Positions 1 through 9,864 of a DNA stretch of 64,000 bases are shown here, in pieces. Each line of letters opens with the position of its first letter. Position 1 is the first letter of the stretch. The stretch is from Defluviicoccus sp. (lineage in GTDB: Bacteria > Pseudomonadota > Alphaproteobacteria > Rhodospirillales > Defluviicoccaceae): NCBI GenBank assembly GCA_029624735.1, contig JARSSM010000014.1, positions 40,263 to 104,262 of the forward strand. Direction: 5' to 3'. Under the pieces are notes generated by a model. The model worked only from the letters and a program-made list of their open reading frames with translations. It did no database searches and was not told the origin of the DNA. A program made the translations under genes and the position numbers.

Positions 1-1
1 C

Positions 2-829
2 CACCATGCGGGCAAACCAGTAGAGCGCCGCGTCGGTATCGGAGCCGCGCAGGCTCTTGTGCAGCGCGCTGATCAGGTTGTAGTGGCCCTCTTGCGCCTT
101 GTCATAGAGCGGCATCCGGCGCTGCACGATCGCCACCAGCGCCTGGCTGTCGATCACCGGCTCGGCCGGCAGGGCGCTCAAGGTCTCTGCCATGTTAAGG
201 AGGTAGCGGCCGTCGCCGTCCGACATCGCTTTCAACGCCCGGCGCGCGTCGGCATCAAGCGGCAGCGGCCGGCCGAGTGTCTTTTCCGCCCGCGCGAGGA
301 TGACCTCCAGCGCCTCCTCGCTCAAGCGGTTCAGGACCAGCACGCGGCAACGGGAAAGCAGCGGCGGAATGAGCTCGAACGACGGGTTCTCCGTCGTGGC
401 ACCGACGAGAACGACCGTACCGTCCTCGACATAGGGCAGGAAACCGTCCTGCTGGGCGCGGTTGAAGCGGTGGATCTCGTCGACGAAAAGGAGCGTCTCC
501 TCGCCCATCCGGCGCCGTTCGCGCGCGGCATCGAACACCCGGCGCAAGTCGGCAACGCCGGAGAACACCGCCGACAACGGCTCGAACGCGTAGCGCGTGT
601 GCTGGGCGAGCAGCCTTGCGATCGTCGTCTTGCCGCTTCCCGGTGGTCCCCACAGGATGATCGACGACAGCCGTCCGCCGGTGATCATCCGCCTGAGCGC
701 ACCGTCTGCACCCAACAGATGATCCTGGCCGACCACCTCCTCCAGGCTCATCGGCCGCAGGCGGTCGGCGAGCGGGCGTGGTGCTTCAGCCTCGAACAGC
801 GATGGTGTCGCAGGCGGGCGCTTCGCCAT
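2..829 (-). CDS. rarA: Replication-associated recombination protein A (RarA/MgsA), 3' end outside window
   Basis: AAA+ ATPase of the RarA/MgsA/WRNIP1 family, which acts at stalled replication forks. The visible 276 codons begin with an ATG at 829 and run off the left edge. The N-terminal half shows GQDHLLG, the Walker A motif GPPGSGKTT, the Walker B-type FVDEIHRFN, and the sensor-like stretch VGATTENPSFE, an order diagnostic of RarA rather than RuvB or DnaX. It starts only 7 bases after the stop of the upstream protease gene, so the two are probably co-transcribed. The C-terminal tetramerisation region is not in the window. Confidence 0.93.
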   Translation of the reverse strand, partial: MAKRPPATPSLFEAEAPRPLADRLRPMSLEEVVGQDHLLGADGALRRMITGGRLSSIILWGPPGSGKTTIARLLAQHTRYAFEPLSAVFSGVADLRRVFDAARERRRMGEETLLFVDEIHRFNRAQQDGFLPYVEDGTVVLVGATTENPSFELIPPLLSRCRVLVLNRLSEEALEVILARAEKTLGRPLPLDADARRALKAMSDGDGRYLLNMAETLSALPAEPVIDSQALVAIVQRRMPLYDKAQEGHYNLISALHKSLRGSDTDAALYWFARMV

Positions 830-836
830 CGGCCTG

Positions 837-2276
837 CTATCCCCGGATCACGACGTCGAAGGTCTCTTGCCCGCGCCGGATGCGCAGCTGCCACGGCGGC
901 CTCGCCCGCGCCGCCTGCCGCTGCAGGCCCGGCGCGGAAGCGATCTCGCCGCCGTTGAGACTGACAAGACGATCGCCGCGCTTAAGCCCTAATCGCTGCG
1001 CAGGCGTGCCGGCGCGGATATCGACCACGACGACGCCCTTCCAGGGCCGGCCTTCGCCCAGCTCCTCGGCCAGCGCCGGCGACAGGTTGGCCACCGTGGC
1101 TCCCGCGAGCGGATGGGCACCTTCGAGCAGGGTCAATGCGCGCGGCGGATCTTCCGGCGGCTCCTCAGCGCGGATGCGAACCGCCAGCGGCCGGCCACGC
1201 CGGACCAGTTCGAGCTCGCTGCTCTCGCCGGCCGGCAATGTCGCGATCCGGTAGTCGAGCGCAGCGGCATCGGCGACGGCACGCCCCTGCACGGCAACGA
1301 TGACATCACCGATCCGAATGCCGGCGCGATCGGCGGGACCGCCGGGATAGACCTCTTCGATCACCACTCCGCCGGGCGTCTTCAGATCAAGGCCTTGTGC
1401 CAAGTCGGCCGTGACCGAGCGGCCCCACGCCCCCAGCCAGGCGCGCACCACCCGGCCGGAACCGGCGAAGCCTTCAACGACCGTGCGCACCATATTCGAC
1501 GGAACAGCAAAGCCGATGCCGAGTGAGCCGCCGCTGCGCGAGTAAATCGCCGTGTTGATGCCGATCAGCCGGCCGTCGACGTCGATCAGCGCGCCACCGG
1601 AATTGCCTGGGTTGATCGCCGCATCGGTCTGGATGAAGAAGTTCAAGTCGCTAATGCCGACCCGGGTCTGCGCCAGCGCCGAAACGATGCCGCTGGTGAC
1701 GGTCTGGCCGACACCGAACGGGTTGCCGATCGCCAGCACGAGATCGCCAACCTCGACCTGTTCAGAATCTCGGAACTGCAGAAACGGCAGCCGCTCGTCG
1801 CCGACGTCAACCTTGAGCACCGCCAGATCCGTCCGCTCGTCCGACCCGACAACCGTCGCTTCCAGCTCCCGGCGGTCGGACAGCACGCAGATGACCTCAT
1901 CAGCCCCGGCAATGACGTGGTGGTTGGTGACAATGAGGCCGCGCGCATCCACCAGCACGCCAGAGCCGAGCGAATTCTGCACCCGCTGGCGCGCCATCCC
2001 AGGCGGGCCATCGCCGCCAAAGAAGCGCCGGAAGAGCGGATCGTCGAACAAGGGCGAAGAACCCCGGCTCTCGACGATACGGCGGCTGTAGATGTTGACC
2101 ACTGCCGGTGCGGCACGGCCAACCACGGGGGCAAACGAAAGCCGGATCTGCTCGCGCGATTGCGGTGCCCGGGTCTCTTCTGCCCGGGTCTCCCCGCTCG
2201 ATGCGACGCCGGCAACGACCACCAGCGCCGCAACAAGCGCGCCCGCGCCGAGGCGCATCCAACGCCGCCGCACCAT
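837..2276 (-). CDS. degQ: DegQ/HtrA-type periplasmic serine protease with two PDZ domains
   Basis: Trypsin-like S1C protease that degrades or refolds misfolded envelope proteins. From the ATG at 2276 the product is 479 aa. A signal peptide (RRRWMRLGAGALVAALVVV, cleavage near residues 30-32) leads into the protease domain with His120 (TNHHV), Asp150 (DERTD) and Ser226 (GNSGG). Two PDZ domains follow, roughly residues 270-370 and 385-475. The frame stays open to a GTG at 2321, and another ATG lies at 2258. I chose 2276 because it gives a normal signal peptide, but no strong ribosome-binding site decides it. The gene follows rplQ after about 100 bases, a common alphaproteobacterial arrangement. 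DegP, DegQ and DegS types cannot be separated with certainty; two PDZ domains exclude DegS. Confidence 0.9.
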   Translation of the reverse strand: MVRRRWMRLGAGALVAALVVVAGVASSGETRAEETRAPQSREQIRLSFAPVVGRAAPAVVNIYSRRIVESRGSSPLFDDPLFRRFFGGDGPPGMARQRVQNSLGSGVLVDARGLIVTNHHVIAGADEVICVLSDRRELEATVVGSDERTDLAVLKVDVGDERLPFLQFRDSEQVEVGDLVLAIGNPFGVGQTVTSGIVSALAQTRVGISDLNFFIQTDAAINPGNSGGALIDVDGRLIGINTAIYSRSGGSLGIGFAVPSNMVRTVVEGFAGSGRVVRAWLGAWGRSVTADLAQGLDLKTPGGVVIEEVYPGGPADRAGIRIGDVIVAVQGRAVADAAALDYRIATLPAGESSELELVRRGRPLAVRIRAEEPPEDPPRALTLLEGAHPLAGATVANLSPALAEELGEGRPWKGVVVVDIRAGTPAQRLGLKRGDRLVSLNGGEIASAPGLQRQAARARPPWQLRIRRGQETFDVVIRG

Positions 2277-2348
2277 CCCGGAAAGGCTTCTCGCAACCAA
2301 CGGCCGATTCCACACTCGCACGCGACGGGCGGCGCGGCCGGTCGACGT

Positions 2349-2372
2349 CCCGTTACAAAGGCCGTAACAGGG
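2349..2372 (-). terminator. Possible hairpin after rplQ
   Basis: On the minus strand CCCTGTTAC and GTAACGGG can pair around a 7-base loop with one bulged T, 10 bases after the rplQ stop. There is no T-run, so it is at best a weak or Rho-assisted end of the ribosomal supercluster, or a processing stem before degQ. Confidence 0.25.
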
Positions 2373-2381
2373 CGAAGCGAC

Positions 2382-2810
2382 CTACTCCGTCTCTTCGGCC
2401 GCCTCTCGCATGGCTGCGGCGCGCGCCTTGTCCTCAGCACCCTTGGCGGCCGGATCGCGGTCGACCAGCTCGATGACCGCGAGCGGCGCGTTGTCGCCAT
2501 AACGGAATCCGGCCTTCAAGACGCGCGTGTAGCCGCCGTTGCGGCTGCGGTAGCGCTCGGCCAGCGGTCCGAACAGCTTGCCAACCATGCTTTCGTCGCC
2601 CAGGAAAGCGATCGCTTGCCGGCGCGCGTGCAGGTTGCCCCGCTTGCCAAGCGTGATCAAGCCTTCCGCCACCCGCCGCAGGTCCTTGGCCTTGGGCAGG
2701 GTGGTAATGATCTGCTCATGACGGATCAGCGAAACCGTCATGTTCGCGAACATGGCGCGGCGATGACTGCTGGTCCGGTTCAGTTTGCGGCCGCTTAAAC
2801 GATGGCGCAT
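2382..2810 (-). CDS. rplQ: 50S ribosomal protein L17
   Basis: L17 of the large subunit, near the exit tunnel. The N-terminus [17 protein letters not shown] is the family signature, followed by the MFANM and [11 protein letters not shown] segments; length 142 aa. I chose the ATG at 2810 over the adjacent TTG at 2813 because GGAGAG sits 7 bases upstream of the ATG. The tail after about residue 120 is Ala/Glu rich and looks lineage-specific. It is the last gene of the alpha block, 37 bases after rpoA. Confidence 0.97.
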   Translation of the reverse strand: MRHRLSGRKLNRTSSHRRAMFANMTVSLIRHEQIITTLPKAKDLRRVAEGLITLGKRGNLHARRQAIAFLGDESMVGKLFGPLAERYRSRNGGYTRVLKAGFRYGDNAPLAVIELVDRDPAAKGAEDKARAAAMREAAEETE

Positions 2811-2847
2811 CAACGTCTCTCCAGGGATGGTCGATAGTCGGCGAGGG

Positions 2848-3864
2848 TCAGTAGGGCTCTTCCAGGCGTTTCGCCAGTTCCTCGATATTCTCCGGCGGCC
2901 AGTTACTGATCTCCATGCCCAGCACCAGACCCATCTGCGCCAACACTTCCTTGATCTCGTTCAGAGACTTCCGGCCGAAGTTGGGCGTCCGCAGCATATC
3001 TGCTTCCGTCTTCTGGACGAGGTCGCCGATATAAATGATGTTGTCGTTCTTCAGGCAGTTGGCCGAGCGGACCGAAAGCTCCAGTTCATCCACTTTACGC
3101 AACAGGTTGCGATTGAACGGCAACTCGTCGCGCTTCTCCTCCTCGACGGCCGACCGCGGCTCCTCGAAGTTGATGAACAGCTGCAACTGGTCCTGGAGGA
3201 TCCGCGCTGCCAGCGCGACCGCGTCCTCCGGGCTGACGGTGCCGTTGGTGGTCACTTCCAGGGACAGCTTGTCGTGGTCGGTGATCTGCCCAACGCGGGT
3301 GTTCTCGACCTTGTAGGCCACCTTGCGGACCGGCGAATAGATCGCATCGACGGGGATAAGGCCGATCGGCGAGTCCTCAGCGCGGTTGGCACCGGCCGCC
3401 ACATAGCCCTTGCCGTTCTCGACGGTCATTTCCATCGCCAGCTTGGCGCCCGTATCGAGCGTGCAGATCACGAGGTCGGGGTTCATGACCTCAATGTCGT
3501 GGCCGGTTGCGATCTGGCCGGCGGTAACCTCGCCCGGTCCGTCCGCGGTCAGCATCACCCGCTTCGGCCCCTCGCCGCCCATTTTCAGCGCGATCTGCTT
3601 GATGTTCAGGACAACATCCGTTACGTCCTCGCGCACGCCTGGGATGGTCGAAAACTCATGCAGCACGCCGTCGATCCGGATAGCCGTAATCGCCGCGCCT
3701 TGCAGCGAGGACAAGAGAACGCGCCGTAACGCGTTCCCGAGCGTCAAACCGAAGCCGCGCTCAAGAGGCTCCGCGATCAGGGTCGCCGCACGGGCCGGAT
3801 CGGTCCCTTGCGTAACGTTCAGCTTGGTCGGTTTGATCAGCGCTTGCCAGTTCTTTTGAATCAC
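2848..3864 (-). CDS. rpoA: DNA-directed RNA polymerase subunit alpha
   Basis: Alpha subunit, 338 aa, the dimerising scaffold of RNA polymerase. The N-terminal assembly domain includes [21 protein letters not shown]. The C-terminal domain begins near residue 245 and contains the helix-hairpin-helix segment [16 protein letters not shown] used for UP-element and activator contacts. The start is GTG at 3864 with GAGG 7 bases upstream. It lies between rpsK and rplQ. The 117 bases between rpsK and rpoA contain no gene. Confidence 0.98.
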   Translation of the reverse strand: MIQKNWQALIKPTKLNVTQGTDPARAATLIAEPLERGFGLTLGNALRRVLLSSLQGAAITAIRIDGVLHEFSTIPGVREDVTDVVLNIKQIALKMGGEGPKRVMLTADGPGEVTAGQIATGHDIEVMNPDLVICTLDTGAKLAMEMTVENGKGYVAAGANRAEDSPIGLIPVDAIYSPVRKVAYKVENTRVGQITDHDKLSLEVTTNGTVSPEDAVALAARILQDQLQLFINFEEPRSAVEEEKRDELPFNRNLLRKVDELELSVRSANCLKNDNIIYIGDLVQKTEADMLRTPNFGRKSLNEIKEVLAQMGLVLGMEISNWPPENIEELAKRLEEPY

Positions 3865-3981
3865 CGAGCGACCTCTTGCTCATTCGTGCGCAGTGCGGGG
3901 TGGCGCTGGGCGACACCGCACGGCCCAAAGGCCGGTGCTAAGGTGCAACCGACCGACGGCACCGCAATAAACCGTGGGCGG

Positions 3982-4374
3982 CTACACGCGCCGACGCTTC
4001 CTGGGACGGCAGCCGTTGTGCGGTATCGGTGTCACGTCCCTGATCGCCGTGATCGTAAAGCCGACCGTCTGCAGCGCCCTGAGCGCTGACTCGCGCCCGG
4101 CCCCGGGTCCGCAAACTTCGACCTCCAGAGTCTTCATCCCGTGTTCCATCGCCTTCCGACCGACATCCTCCGCAGCGACCTGTGCCGCGTAGGGGGTCGA
4201 CTTGCGCGATCCCTTGAAACCCTGGCTCCCTGACGACGACCAGGCAATTGCGTTGCCTTGCGCGTCCGTAATGGTAATCAGGGTGTTATTAAAGGTTGCG
4301 CTGATGTGCGCAACCCCGGAAACGATATTACGCCGCTCGCGGCGTTTGACCCGTTGCGTGGTTGGCTTCGCCAT
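3982..4374 (-). CDS. rpsK: 30S ribosomal protein S11
   Basis: Small-subunit platform protein, 130 aa. Family signatures visible are [18 protein letters not shown], the [14 protein letters not shown] stretch and the basic C-terminus ending [18 protein letters not shown] at 4374; 17 bases after rpsM in the alpha block. Confidence 0.98.
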   Translation of the reverse strand: MAKPTTQRVKRRERRNIVSGVAHISATFNNTLITITDAQGNAIAWSSSGSQGFKGSRKSTPYAAQVAAEDVGRKAMEHGMKTLEVEVCGPGAGRESALRALQTVGFTITAIRDVTPIPHNGCRPRKRRRV

Positions 4375-4391
4375 CGCCCACCCCTTGTCGA

Positions 4392-4769
<378 letters not shown>

Positions 4770-4834
4770 GTGCGCAACTCCCTGACAAATGCCGACAATA
4801 CCGAAGGAGGCCCTGCCTCATATGAGGACTCGCC

Positions 4835-4862
4835 ATTATAAGTCCCGTACTCTCTTAGTCAA
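4835..4862 (-). promoter_or_regulatory. Sigma-70-type promoter of the rpsM (alpha) block
   Basis: On the minus strand TTGACT (4862-4857), a 16-base spacer and a perfect TATAAT (4840-4835) are visible. The -35 overlaps the adk stop codon. The predicted start near 4828 falls at the palindrome CCTCATATGAGG (4816-4827), leaving a leader of about 60 bases before rpsM. This suggests that rpsM-rpsK-rpoA-rplQ can be transcribed independently of the upstream S10/spc genes. Confidence 0.7.
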
Positions 4863-5517
4863 CGCGGGTACCCTCTCTGATTGCAACCTTAAGTTTCTCT
4901 GTGATCTCTGCGATGGCGCCGGCGCCGTCGACGCAGCGCAACAAGCCCTTCCGGCGGTAATATTCGATGATCGGCACTGTTTGCACATGGTAGGCCTGCA
5001 AACGCTTGCGCACCGTCTCTGCCGTATCGTCCGGGCGGCGCGTAAACTCGGTCGCGCCGCAAACATCGCACTTCCCGTCCTGCTTCGGACGATGGAACAC
5101 ATCATGATAAAGCGCACCACAGCGGCTGCAGGAGAAGCGGCCGGCGATCCGCGTCACGATGTCCTCGTCATCAACTTCGATCGCGACAACACGGTCGAGG
5201 TCCAAGTGCCGCGCCGCCAGCATCGCGTCCAGCGCCTCCGCCTGCGCCAGGGTGCGCGGGAATCCATCCAGGATGAATCCGTTCCGGCAGTCCGGCTGAT
5301 CCACCCGCACCTCGATCAGGCCGATGATCATCGCATCGGGGACAAGTTGCCCCGCCTGCATGATGGCGGCTGCCTTGCGGCCGGTCTCGCTTGCGGCCGC
5401 AGCCTCAGCGCGCAGCATATCTCCGGTCGAGAGCTGTATGATGCCGAAGATTTCCTGCAGCCGTTTCGCCTGTGTTCCTTTGCCACACCCGGGTGGCCCA
5501 AGCAAGACCAGTCTCAT
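4855..5517 (-). CDS. adk: Adenylate kinase, zinc-binding long form
   Basis: Cytosolic phosphotransferase interconverting ATP, ADP and AMP. The 220 aa begin MRLVLLGPPGCGKGTQAKRL (P-loop GPPGCGKGT). The NMP-binding segment with STGDMLR and FILDGFPRTLAQA follows. The LID contains CSRCG and CDVCG, so it is the structural zinc-binding form. The ATG overlaps the secY stop by 4 bases (ATGA), indicating translational coupling. Its position between secY and rpsM is typical of Alphaproteobacteria. Confidence 0.97.
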   Translation of the reverse strand: MRLVLLGPPGCGKGTQAKRLQEIFGIIQLSTGDMLRAEAAAASETGRKAAAIMQAGQLVPDAMIIGLIEVRVDQPDCRNGFILDGFPRTLAQAEALDAMLAARHLDLDRVVAIEVDDEDIVTRIAGRFSCSRCGALYHDVFHRPKQDGKCDVCGATEFTRRPDDTAETVRKRLQAYHVQTVPIIEYYRRKGLLRCVDGAGAIAEITEKLKVAIREGTRVD

Positions 5518-6857
5518 CCGCGCCTCCCTCGAAGTTTTGCTTTTTTGATCAGTCCCTCATACTGGTGTGCCAGCAGATGCGATTGAATCTGTGCCACGGT
5601 GTCGATGGTGACACTGATGACGATCAGCAAGCTCGTGCCGCCGAAATAGAACGGCACGGAAAAGCGCGAGATCAGGATTTCCGGCAGAACACAGACCAAC
5701 GACAGGTACGCTGCGCCGACCACCGTCAGCCGCGTCAGGATCTTGTCGAAATACTCCGCCGTATTCCGGCCGGGCCGGATGCCAGGGATGAAGCCGCCGT
5801 GTTTCTTGAGGTTGTCGGCCGTTTCAACGGGATTGAAAACGACCGCCGTGTAGAAGAAAGCAAAGAACACGATCAGAGCGATATAAATGGCGAGATAGAG
5901 CGGTTGGCCGCGGCCGAGGTAGGCGCTCACCGTCGTCAACCACGATGGTCCGGACCCGGCGGCAAATCCGATGATGGTGATCGGCATCAACAGGAGCGAT
6001 GACGCAAAGATCGGCGGAATAACCCCCGCCGTGTTGATCTTGAGCGGCAGATGCGTACTCTCGCCGCTGGTCATTCGCATGCCCACCTGGCGCTTCGGAT
6101 ACTGGATGATGATCCGGCGCTGCGCCCGTTCGACAAAGACAACGAAGAACACCACTGCGACCGCGAGCACCAGGAATGCCACGATCAACCCGGTCGACAA
6201 GGCCCCCGTGCGCCCGAGTTCCAGGGTTGACGCCATCGATCCCGGCAGGTGGGCGACGATGCCCGAGAAGATGATCAGCGAGATGCCGTTACCGATCCCG
6301 CGCGCGGTGATCTGTTCGCCCAGCCACATCAAGAACAGCGTGCCACCGACCAGGGTCACCACAACCGAGACGCGGAAAAACAGCCCGGGCGCTGCGACTG
6401 CCGGCCCCAGGGTCGACTGCATGCCTTCCAGACCGACGGCGAGGCCATAGGCCTGGCCGGCCGTGATCAGCACCGTAAGGTAGCGGGTATACTGGTTGAT
6501 CTTTTTCCGGCCGGCCTCGCCTTCCTTCTTCAGCGACTCCAGCGTCGGCACCACCGCGGTCATCAACTGGATGATGATCGAGGCCGAAATGTACGGCATG
6601 ATGTTGAGCGCGAAGATCGTCATGCGCTCCAAGGCGCCGCCGGCAAACATGTTGAACATGCCGAGAATGCCGCCCGCCTGACGATTGAAAATGTCGGCGA
6701 TCGCGGTCGGGTCGATCCCTGGCAGCGGGATATAGGTGCCGAGGCGATAGACAATCAGCGCACCCAGCGTGAACCAGATGCGCCGCTTGAGTTCCGTCGC
6801 CTTGGCAAATGCCCCGAAATTCAGGTTGGCGGCAAGTTGCTCCGCTGCAGACGCCAT
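5514..6857 (-). CDS. secY: Preprotein translocase subunit SecY
   Basis: Pore subunit of the SecYEG translocon in the inner membrane, 447 aa with about ten hydrophobic membrane segments. Recognisable stretches are LGTYIPLPGIDP near the N-terminus (the usual SecY entry), MPYISASIIIQLM, the cytosolic loop with RRIIIQYPKRQVG, and GFIPGIRPGRNTAEY in the C5 region. It is the last gene of the spc block, 15 bases after rplO and overlapping adk by 4 bases. Confidence 0.98.
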   Translation of the reverse strand: MASAAEQLAANLNFGAFAKATELKRRIWFTLGALIVYRLGTYIPLPGIDPTAIADIFNRQAGGILGMFNMFAGGALERMTIFALNIMPYISASIIIQLMTAVVPTLESLKKEGEAGRKKINQYTRYLTVLITAGQAYGLAVGLEGMQSTLGPAVAAPGLFFRVSVVVTLVGGTLFLMWLGEQITARGIGNGISLIIFSGIVAHLPGSMASTLELGRTGALSTGLIVAFLVLAVAVVFFVVFVERAQRRIIIQYPKRQVGMRMTSGESTHLPLKINTAGVIPPIFASSLLLMPITIIGFAAGSGPSWLTTVSAYLGRGQPLYLAIYIALIVFFAFFYTAVVFNPVETADNLKKHGGFIPGIRPGRNTAEYFDKILTRLTVVGAAYLSLVCVLPEILISRFSVPFYFGGTSLLIVISVTIDTVAQIQSHLLAHQYEGLIKKAKLRGRRG

Positions 6858-6872
6858 GAGACCCCTTTCGGC

Positions 6873-7397
6873 TCAGTCTTTGGCCGCGGGTTTGTCGGCG
6901 CCCGCCTCGCCCTTGCGCTGTTTCTGTGCGAGCGCATCGCCCCGGATGGCGACCGTGCCACCCGCCTTCTCCACCGCCGCAACCGCGCTCTTGGTTGCAC
7001 CAGCAACCTCGATCGCCACCTTTGCGGTCAACTCGCCCCGGCCAAGCAGCCGCACACCGTCGCGCCGGCGCTTGAACAGGCCGGCCGCCTGCATCGCCGC
7101 TTCATTGATCAACACCGTTGCATCGACCTTGCCGGCGTCGATCGCAGCTTGCAGCCGATCGAGGTTAACCTCGACAAAATCGCAGCGGAACAAAGGCTTG
7201 AAGCCGCGCTTCGGCAAGCGCCGATAGAGCGGCATCTGGCCGCCTTCAAAGCCGACCTTGCCGCCGGCCCCGGTCCGCGCCCACTGGCCCTTGTGTCCGC
7301 GCCCTGCAGTCTTGCCGGTCCCCGAGCCGATCCCGCGGCCGACCCGCTTGCGTGGCCGCGCCGCCCCTGGGTTGTCCCGGATTTCGTTCAGCTTCAT
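6873..7397 (-). CDS. rplO: 50S ribosomal protein L15
   Basis: Large-subunit core protein, 174 aa. The N-terminal glycine/arginine-rich arm ([20 protein letters not shown]) and [18 protein letters not shown] are the family signature. The last 25 residues form an Ala/Lys/Glu-rich extension (ending ADKPAAKD) longer than in E. coli. ATG at 7397, 21 bases after rpmD. Confidence 0.97.
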   Translation of the reverse strand: MKLNEIRDNPGAARPRKRVGRGIGSGTGKTAGRGHKGQWARTGAGGKVGFEGGQMPLYRRLPKRGFKPLFRCDFVEVNLDRLQAAIDAGKVDATVLINEAAMQAAGLFKRRRDGVRLLGRGELTAKVAIEVAGATKSAVAAVEKAGGTVAIRGDALAQKQRKGEAGADKPAAKD

Positions 7398-7418
7398 CCC
7401 TAGCCCCTCGGTCCCCGG

Positions 7419-7616
7419 TTACGACGCTTCGTCCACGCGGACGAGATGCCTGACCTTGCTGATCATGCCCCGCACCGCGGGCGTATCCTCAAGCACACGG
7501 CTGCGGTTCATCTTGTTCAGGCCGAGGCCGATCAGGGTCGCGCGCTGATCCTTGCGGCGTCCGATCGGACTGCCCACCTGCGTCACCTTGACCGCGCCGC
7601 CGCGCTGTTCAGCCAT
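7419..7616 (-). CDS. rpmD: 50S ribosomal protein L30
   Basis: Small large-subunit protein, 65 aa. It shows [29 protein letters not shown] sequence, in particular the SPIGR and LGLNKMNR stretches, and ends with the [11 protein letters not shown] segment. I chose the ATG at 7616 (MAEQRGG) over the preceding GTG because AGGAG lies 7 bases from the ATG. It lies between rpsE and rplO. Confidence 0.96.
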   Translation of the reverse strand: MAEQRGGAVKVTQVGSPIGRRKDQRATLIGLGLNKMNRSRVLEDTPAVRGMISKVRHLVRVDEAS

Positions 7617-7633
7617 CACTCAACTCCTTGCCA

Positions 7634-8209
7634 CTAGGGCCGCGGCCGTTCGCCCGGCGCCTGATCGGAGCGCCTGGCCACGATGTCACTCACTTTCTTG
7701 CCGCGCCGGTTTGCAACCGCCCGCGGCGAGACGCTGTTCTGCAACGCCTTGAAGGTCGCCTTCACCATGTTGTAGGCGTTCGAGGTCCCGACCGACTTCG
7801 CCACCACGTCCTGCACGCCCATGGTTTCGAACACAGCGCGCATCGGCCCGCCGGCGATCACGCCCGTTCCGGCCGGAGCCGAGCGCAGGATGACTCGGCC
7901 GGCGCCGTAGTGGCCCTCGATATCGTGATGCAGCGTCCGGCCATCGCGCAACGGCACCCGGATCAGGCTCTGCTTGGCGTGCTCGGTCGCCTTACGCACG
8001 GCCTCGGGCACCTCGCGCGCCTTGCCGGTGCCGTAGCCGACCCGGCCCCGTCCGTCGCCGACAACCACCAGCGCCGCAAACGAAAACCGCCGGCCACCCT
8101 TGACCACCTTGGCGACCCGGTTGATGTGCACCAGCCGGTCCGTCAGTTCGACTTCTTCGGCGGACGCTTGGCTGCGCTCCGATCGCCGCCCGCCGGGTTT
8201 ACGCACCAT
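7634..8209 (-). CDS. rpsE: 30S ribosomal protein S5
   Basis: Small-subunit protein involved in decoding fidelity and helicase activity at the mRNA entry site. The 191 aa include the double-stranded-RNA-binding N-domain segment [35 protein letters not shown], and the C-terminal [22 protein letters not shown] at 8209, 14 bases after rplR. Confidence 0.98.
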   Translation of the reverse strand: MVRKPGGRRSERSQASAEEVELTDRLVHINRVAKVVKGGRRFSFAALVVVGDGRGRVGYGTGKAREVPEAVRKATEHAKQSLIRVPLRDGRTLHHDIEGHYGAGRVILRSAPAGTGVIAGGPMRAVFETMGVQDVVAKSVGTSNAYNMVKATFKALQNSVSPRAVANRRGKKVSDIVARRSDQAPGERPRP

Positions 8210-8223
8210 TCGTCACGTCCTCC

Positions 8224-8580
8224 TCAGAATGCCAGTCCGGCTTCGCGGGCGGCGTCGCCCAGCGCCTTGACGCGGCCGTGGTAGCGGTAGCCGCCACGAT
8301 CGAACACCACCGTCTTGACGCCTGCCGCAAGCGCGCGCTCGGCAACCAGTTTGCCGACCAGCTGCGCGAGGTCCGCGCCCTTCGCTTCATGCGCTCGCAG
8401 CGGCGCTTCCATGCTCGATGCCGCCGCCACCGTACGACCGGCGCGGTCGTCAATGACCTGGGCATAGATGTGCTTGTTCGAGCGGAACACCGAAAGACGC
8501 GGCCGGCCGCTGGACAGCTTCCGCAGCCGGTAGCGGTTGCGCCGCTGCCGGCGCTCGAACAGTTCCGTTGCACTTAACAT
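8224..8580 (-). CDS. rplR: 50S ribosomal protein L18
   Basis: 5S rRNA-binding protein, 118 aa. It has a basic N-terminus ([12 protein letters not shown]), the [20 protein letters not shown] core and the C-terminal [20 protein letters not shown] signature. ATG at 8580, only 3 bases after the rplF stop, so it is tightly coupled. Confidence 0.98.
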   Translation of the reverse strand: MLSATELFERRQRRNRYRLRKLSSGRPRLSVFRSNKHIYAQVIDDRAGRTVAAASSMEAPLRAHEAKGADLAQLVGKLVAERALAAGVKTVVFDRGGYRYHGRVKALGDAAREAGLAF

Positions 8581-8583
8581 GGC

Positions 8584-9117
8584 TTACTTCTTCTTGCCTT
8601 CCTTGCGCAGCACGATTTCATCGTCGTACTTGATGCCCTTCGCCTTGTACGGCTCGACCGGCCGGAAGCCGCGGATCACGGCCGCCACCTGGCCGACCTG
8701 CTGCTTGTCGGTGCCGTGGACGATGATGTGGGTCAGATCGGGGCACTCGATCTTGATGCCTTCCGGGATTGGGTACCGTATGTCATGGCTGTAGCCAAGC
8801 TGCAACACCAGCGTGCTGCCTTGCAGCTGAGCCCGGTAGCCGACGCCGTTGATGTCGAGCTTGCGTGAGAAGCCGGTGCTGACGCCCGTGACGAGGTTTG
8901 CCACCAGCGTTCGCGCCGTACCCCACATCATTCGCGCACGGATCGAATCGTCGCGCGGACGGACAACGACGGCCCCGTTCTCCTGTTCGATACTGACCTC
9001 GCGCATCAGGTCGAGCGACAGCGCGCCCAACTTGCCCTTGGCCTTGATTTGCTGACCGGTGATTGCGACCTCGACCCCTGCCGGGACCGGCACCGGATTC
9101 TTGCCAACACGCGACAT
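8584..9117 (-). CDS. rplF: 50S ribosomal protein L6
   Basis: L6 sits near the factor-binding site of the large subunit. The 177 aa begin MSRVGKNPVPVPAGVEV and end with the family signature PVEPYKAKGIKYDDE plus a Lys-rich tail. ATG at 9117, 10 bases after rpsH. Confidence 0.98.
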   Translation of the reverse strand: MSRVGKNPVPVPAGVEVAITGQQIKAKGKLGALSLDLMREVSIEQENGAVVVRPRDDSIRARMMWGTARTLVANLVTGVSTGFSRKLDINGVGYRAQLQGSTLVLQLGYSHDIRYPIPEGIKIECPDLTHIIVHGTDKQQVGQVAAVIRGFRPVEPYKAKGIKYDDEIVLRKEGKKK

Positions 9118-9127
9118 CGCCGTTTGC

Positions 9128-9526
9128 TCACATTACCTTGCACAGGATCTCGCCGCCGACGTGCTCCTGACGCGCTTCGCTGTCGGAGATCACACCACGC
9201 GGAGTCGACAAGATGGCGACGCCCAGGCCGTTGTAAACGCGCGGCAGGTCGGCAATCCTTGAATAGACGCGGCGGCCAGGCTTCGAGACGCGGGCAATCT
9301 CGCGGATCACCGGCAAGCCCTCGTGATACTTGAGCTCGATCTTGAGCTCACGAAGGCCGGGCCGAAGTTCTGCCTCGGAATAGCCGCGGATGTAGCCCTC
9401 GCGCTGCAGCACATCGAGGACACGCACCAGGAGCCGGCCCGCCGGCGCCTTGACGCTGGTCTTGCCGGCCCGCTGGCCGTTGCGAATGCGGGTCAGCATA
9501 TCGCCCAGAGGATCGGTGATCGCCAT
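9128..9526 (-). CDS. rpsH: 30S ribosomal protein S8
   Basis: 16S rRNA central-domain binder and, in E. coli, the translational repressor of the spc operon. The 132 aa begin MAITDPLGDMLTRIRNGQ and end with the signature STPRGVISDSEARQEHVGGE. The frame is open upstream to 9613, but the ATG at 9526 is the homologous start and leaves a 10-base gap to rpsN. Confidence 0.98.
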   Translation of the reverse strand: MAITDPLGDMLTRIRNGQRAGKTSVKAPAGRLLVRVLDVLQREGYIRGYSEAELRPGLRELKIELKYHEGLPVIREIARVSKPGRRVYSRIADLPRVYNGLGVAILSTPRGVISDSEARQEHVGGEILCKVM

Positions 9527-9536
9527 GACCGCTCCC

Positions 9537-9842
9537 CTACCAGCTCGCCTTGAGCATGCCCGGGATCTGCCCGTTCGAGGCGAGATCGCGCACCGCGATC
9601 CGCGACAGGCCAAACTTCCGGTAATTGCCCCGCGGCCGGCCGGTCAGCGCACAGCGCAGCCGCAGCCGCACCCGTGACGAATTGCGCGGCAGCTCCGCAA
9701 GCTTGAGCCGGGCGGCAAACCGCTCCTCCGGCGCCACGTTCTCATCGCAAGCCGTCGCCTTGAGCTCCGCGCGCCGCTTGGCATACCGGCGGGCGAGGCG
9801 CTCGCGCTTGTTGTTGCGTTCGATCAGGCTTTTCTTCGCCAT
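9537..9842 (-). CDS. rpsN: 30S ribosomal protein S14, zinc-independent long form
   Basis: Head protein of the small subunit, 101 aa. It starts [20 protein letters not shown] and contains the signature [19 protein letters not shown]. The CxxC zinc pairs of the short S14 form are absent, so this is the long C-minus paralogue. It lies between rplE and rpsH. Confidence 0.98.
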   Translation of the reverse strand: MAKKSLIERNNKRERLARRYAKRRAELKATACDENVAPEERFAARLKLAELPRNSSRVRLRLRCALTGRPRGNYRKFGLSRIAVRDLASNGQIPGMLKASW

Positions 9843-9864
9843 CCCTCGCTTAATCCTCGCTTAC

